Assembly (NCBI RefSeq): GCF_014200755.1
Contig: NZ_JACHCM010000002.1
Coordinates: 620,001-684,000 of the forward strand
Source: Rhodanobacter sp. ANJX3
Lineage (GTDB): Bacteria > Pseudomonadota > Gammaproteobacteria > Xanthomonadales > Rhodanobacteraceae
Direction of reading: 5' to 3'
Length of the DNA stretch: 64,000 nucleotides
Part shown: positions 63,542 to 64,000 of the stretch, one piece after another
Position numbering within the stretch: the stretch's first letter is position 1
How the letters are laid out: each line of letters starts with the position of its first letter
The notes under the pieces: model-generated
Told to the model about the DNA's origin: nothing
What the model saw: only the letters and a program-made list of their open reading frames with translations
Databases searched by the model: none
Made by a program: the position numbers and the translations under genes

Positions 63542-63738
63542 CGTTTGAATCAACTCATATATGCCTAACGACGGGGCACACAATCTCGAAAACGACTCAG
63601 CATGCTGACCGAGCAATAGAATCGGCTTGGCTCTATCGATGTTCGCTCCGATCGGGCTGCTTCGGCAGAGGCAATGGCATGCACCCGCCACTGGAATCGA
63701 AGGCTAAACCACCATACAAACCTTGCCGATCTTCGCCA

Positions 63739-64000
63739 TCAGAGAATATTGAACAAGAAAGCCTTGGTTACGGCTTGGACTTTATTCGTCGCATTGAGTT
63801 TGGCAAGGGTGCTCGTGATATGAAACGTCACGGTACGCGCGGAGATTCCGAGAATGGTCCCAATTTCATCCGCTGTTTTCCCACCCGCGCTCCAACGCAA
63901 AACTTCAAGCTCGCGCTCGGTAAGTCGGTGATCGATATCCGCCCCCCATTCCTTGGTTTCAATCGCACTGATGAGACCATGGGTTACGTGGGAGAGCCAA
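63739..64000 (-). CDS. LuxR-type regulator, C-terminal part (5' end beyond window)
   Basis: The last 86 complete codons of a regulator reading leftwards to TGA at 63741-63739. The C-terminal LuxR helix-turn-helix is complete: LTERELEVLRWSAGGKTADE, then IGTILGISARTVTFHITSTL, ending AVTKAFLFNIL. Upstream residues WLSHVTHGLISAIE belong to a linker or the end of a sensor domain, so the protein could be an acyl-homoserine-lactone-binding LuxR or another LuxR type. No receiver domain can be seen or excluded. Confidence 0.85.
   Translation of the reverse strand, partial: WLSHVTHGLISAIETKEWGADIDHRLTERELEVLRWSAGGKTADEIGTILGISARTVTFHITSTLAKLNATNKVQAVTKAFLFNIL

Larger units (their letters stand above)
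63317..63738. other. Intergenic region between the CocE-family gene and the luxR-type gene
   Basis: A 422-bp gap. No gene with coding character is visible; a 128-codon minus-strand frame crosses both hairpins and resembles nothing. The region holds two hairpins at 63475-63541, described separately. Confidence 0.6.

Noticed and set aside
63305..63691. 128-codon minus-strand ORF between the CocE-family and luxR-type genes
   Set aside because: It runs across both hairpins including a terminator, has no SD or family resemblance, and overlaps the CocE-family 3' end.
1..64000. CRISPR arrays, insertion sequences, prophage genes, rRNA
   Set aside because: No regularly spaced direct repeats, transposase or integrase motifs, phage structural genes or rRNA sequence were recognised on reading both strands.

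Overview
The window is a high-GC (roughly 60-65%) chromosomal segment of a gammaproteobacterium. Gene order and content point to the Lysobacterales (Xanthomonadales), most likely Rhodanobacteraceae (Dyella/Rhodanobacter/Luteibacter-like). The evidence is Xanthomonas-type TonB-dependent receptors, a non-phosphorylating L-fucose pathway, a short NAD-type isocitrate dehydrogenase, and the bepA-phoB-phoR-ppk-ppx and pcnB-folK-panB-panC-panD orders. This assignment is inference from gene families, not from a marker phylogeny.

Region 1 (1-18,116) is a glycan and L-fucose utilisation locus. On the minus strand run a glucokinase, a TonB-dependent receptor, a GH29 alpha-L-fucosidase, a GH18-family enzyme and a GH20 beta-N-acetylhexosaminidase cut by the left edge. 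The plus-strand operon at 9,372-15,452 encodes the whole oxidative L-fucose route: fucose dehydrogenase, fuconolactonase, 2-keto-3-deoxy-L-fuconate dehydrogenase, diketo-acid hydrolase and fuconate dehydratase. It ends with an FMN L-lactate dehydrogenase that can oxidise the L-lactate released by the hydrolase. A mutarotase and an FucP-type permease follow on the minus strand, and an IclR-family regulator is divergent from the permease. Together they could take a fucosylated GlcNAc-containing glycan from the cell surface to pyruvate.

Region 2 (18,260-24,986) holds a DUF4139 protein, two crotonase-family enzymes, a rhodanese-type sulfurtransferase, a DUF1289-Nudix fusion, an FKBP isomerase and a DUF1684 protein. 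Region 3 (25,055-44,629) is conserved housekeeping: mutL-amiC-tsaE-nnr with divergent queG, panD-panC-panB-folK-pcnB, tRNA-Glu(CTC), fdxA, bamC-dapA divergent from gcvR-bcp-phoH, an AT-rich island with a 41-residue candidate membrane protein, an LpxO-like hydroxylase, icd, and a glutaredoxin/CMD-family pair.

Region 4 (44,753-53,927) is bepA, the phosphate two-component system phoB-phoR, the polyphosphate genes ppk and ppx, then a periplasmic cyclophilin and lpxH. Region 5 (53,928-64,000) is accessory. It has an Oar-type TonB-dependent receptor behind a strong inverted-repeat operator, a Baeyer-Villiger monooxygenase/hydrolase/SDR operon divergent from a TetR regulator with its own palindromes, a CocE/NonD hydrolase, a pair of tandem hairpins, and the 3' end of a LuxR-type regulator at the right edge.

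No CRISPR array, prophage, transposase or rRNA was seen. No clearly undescribed system is proven. The most interesting leads are the integrated N-glycan/fucose locus with its shared promoter motif, the 17-codon coupling ORF inside the fucose operon, the 41-residue membrane protein, and the operator upstream of the Oar-type receptor.
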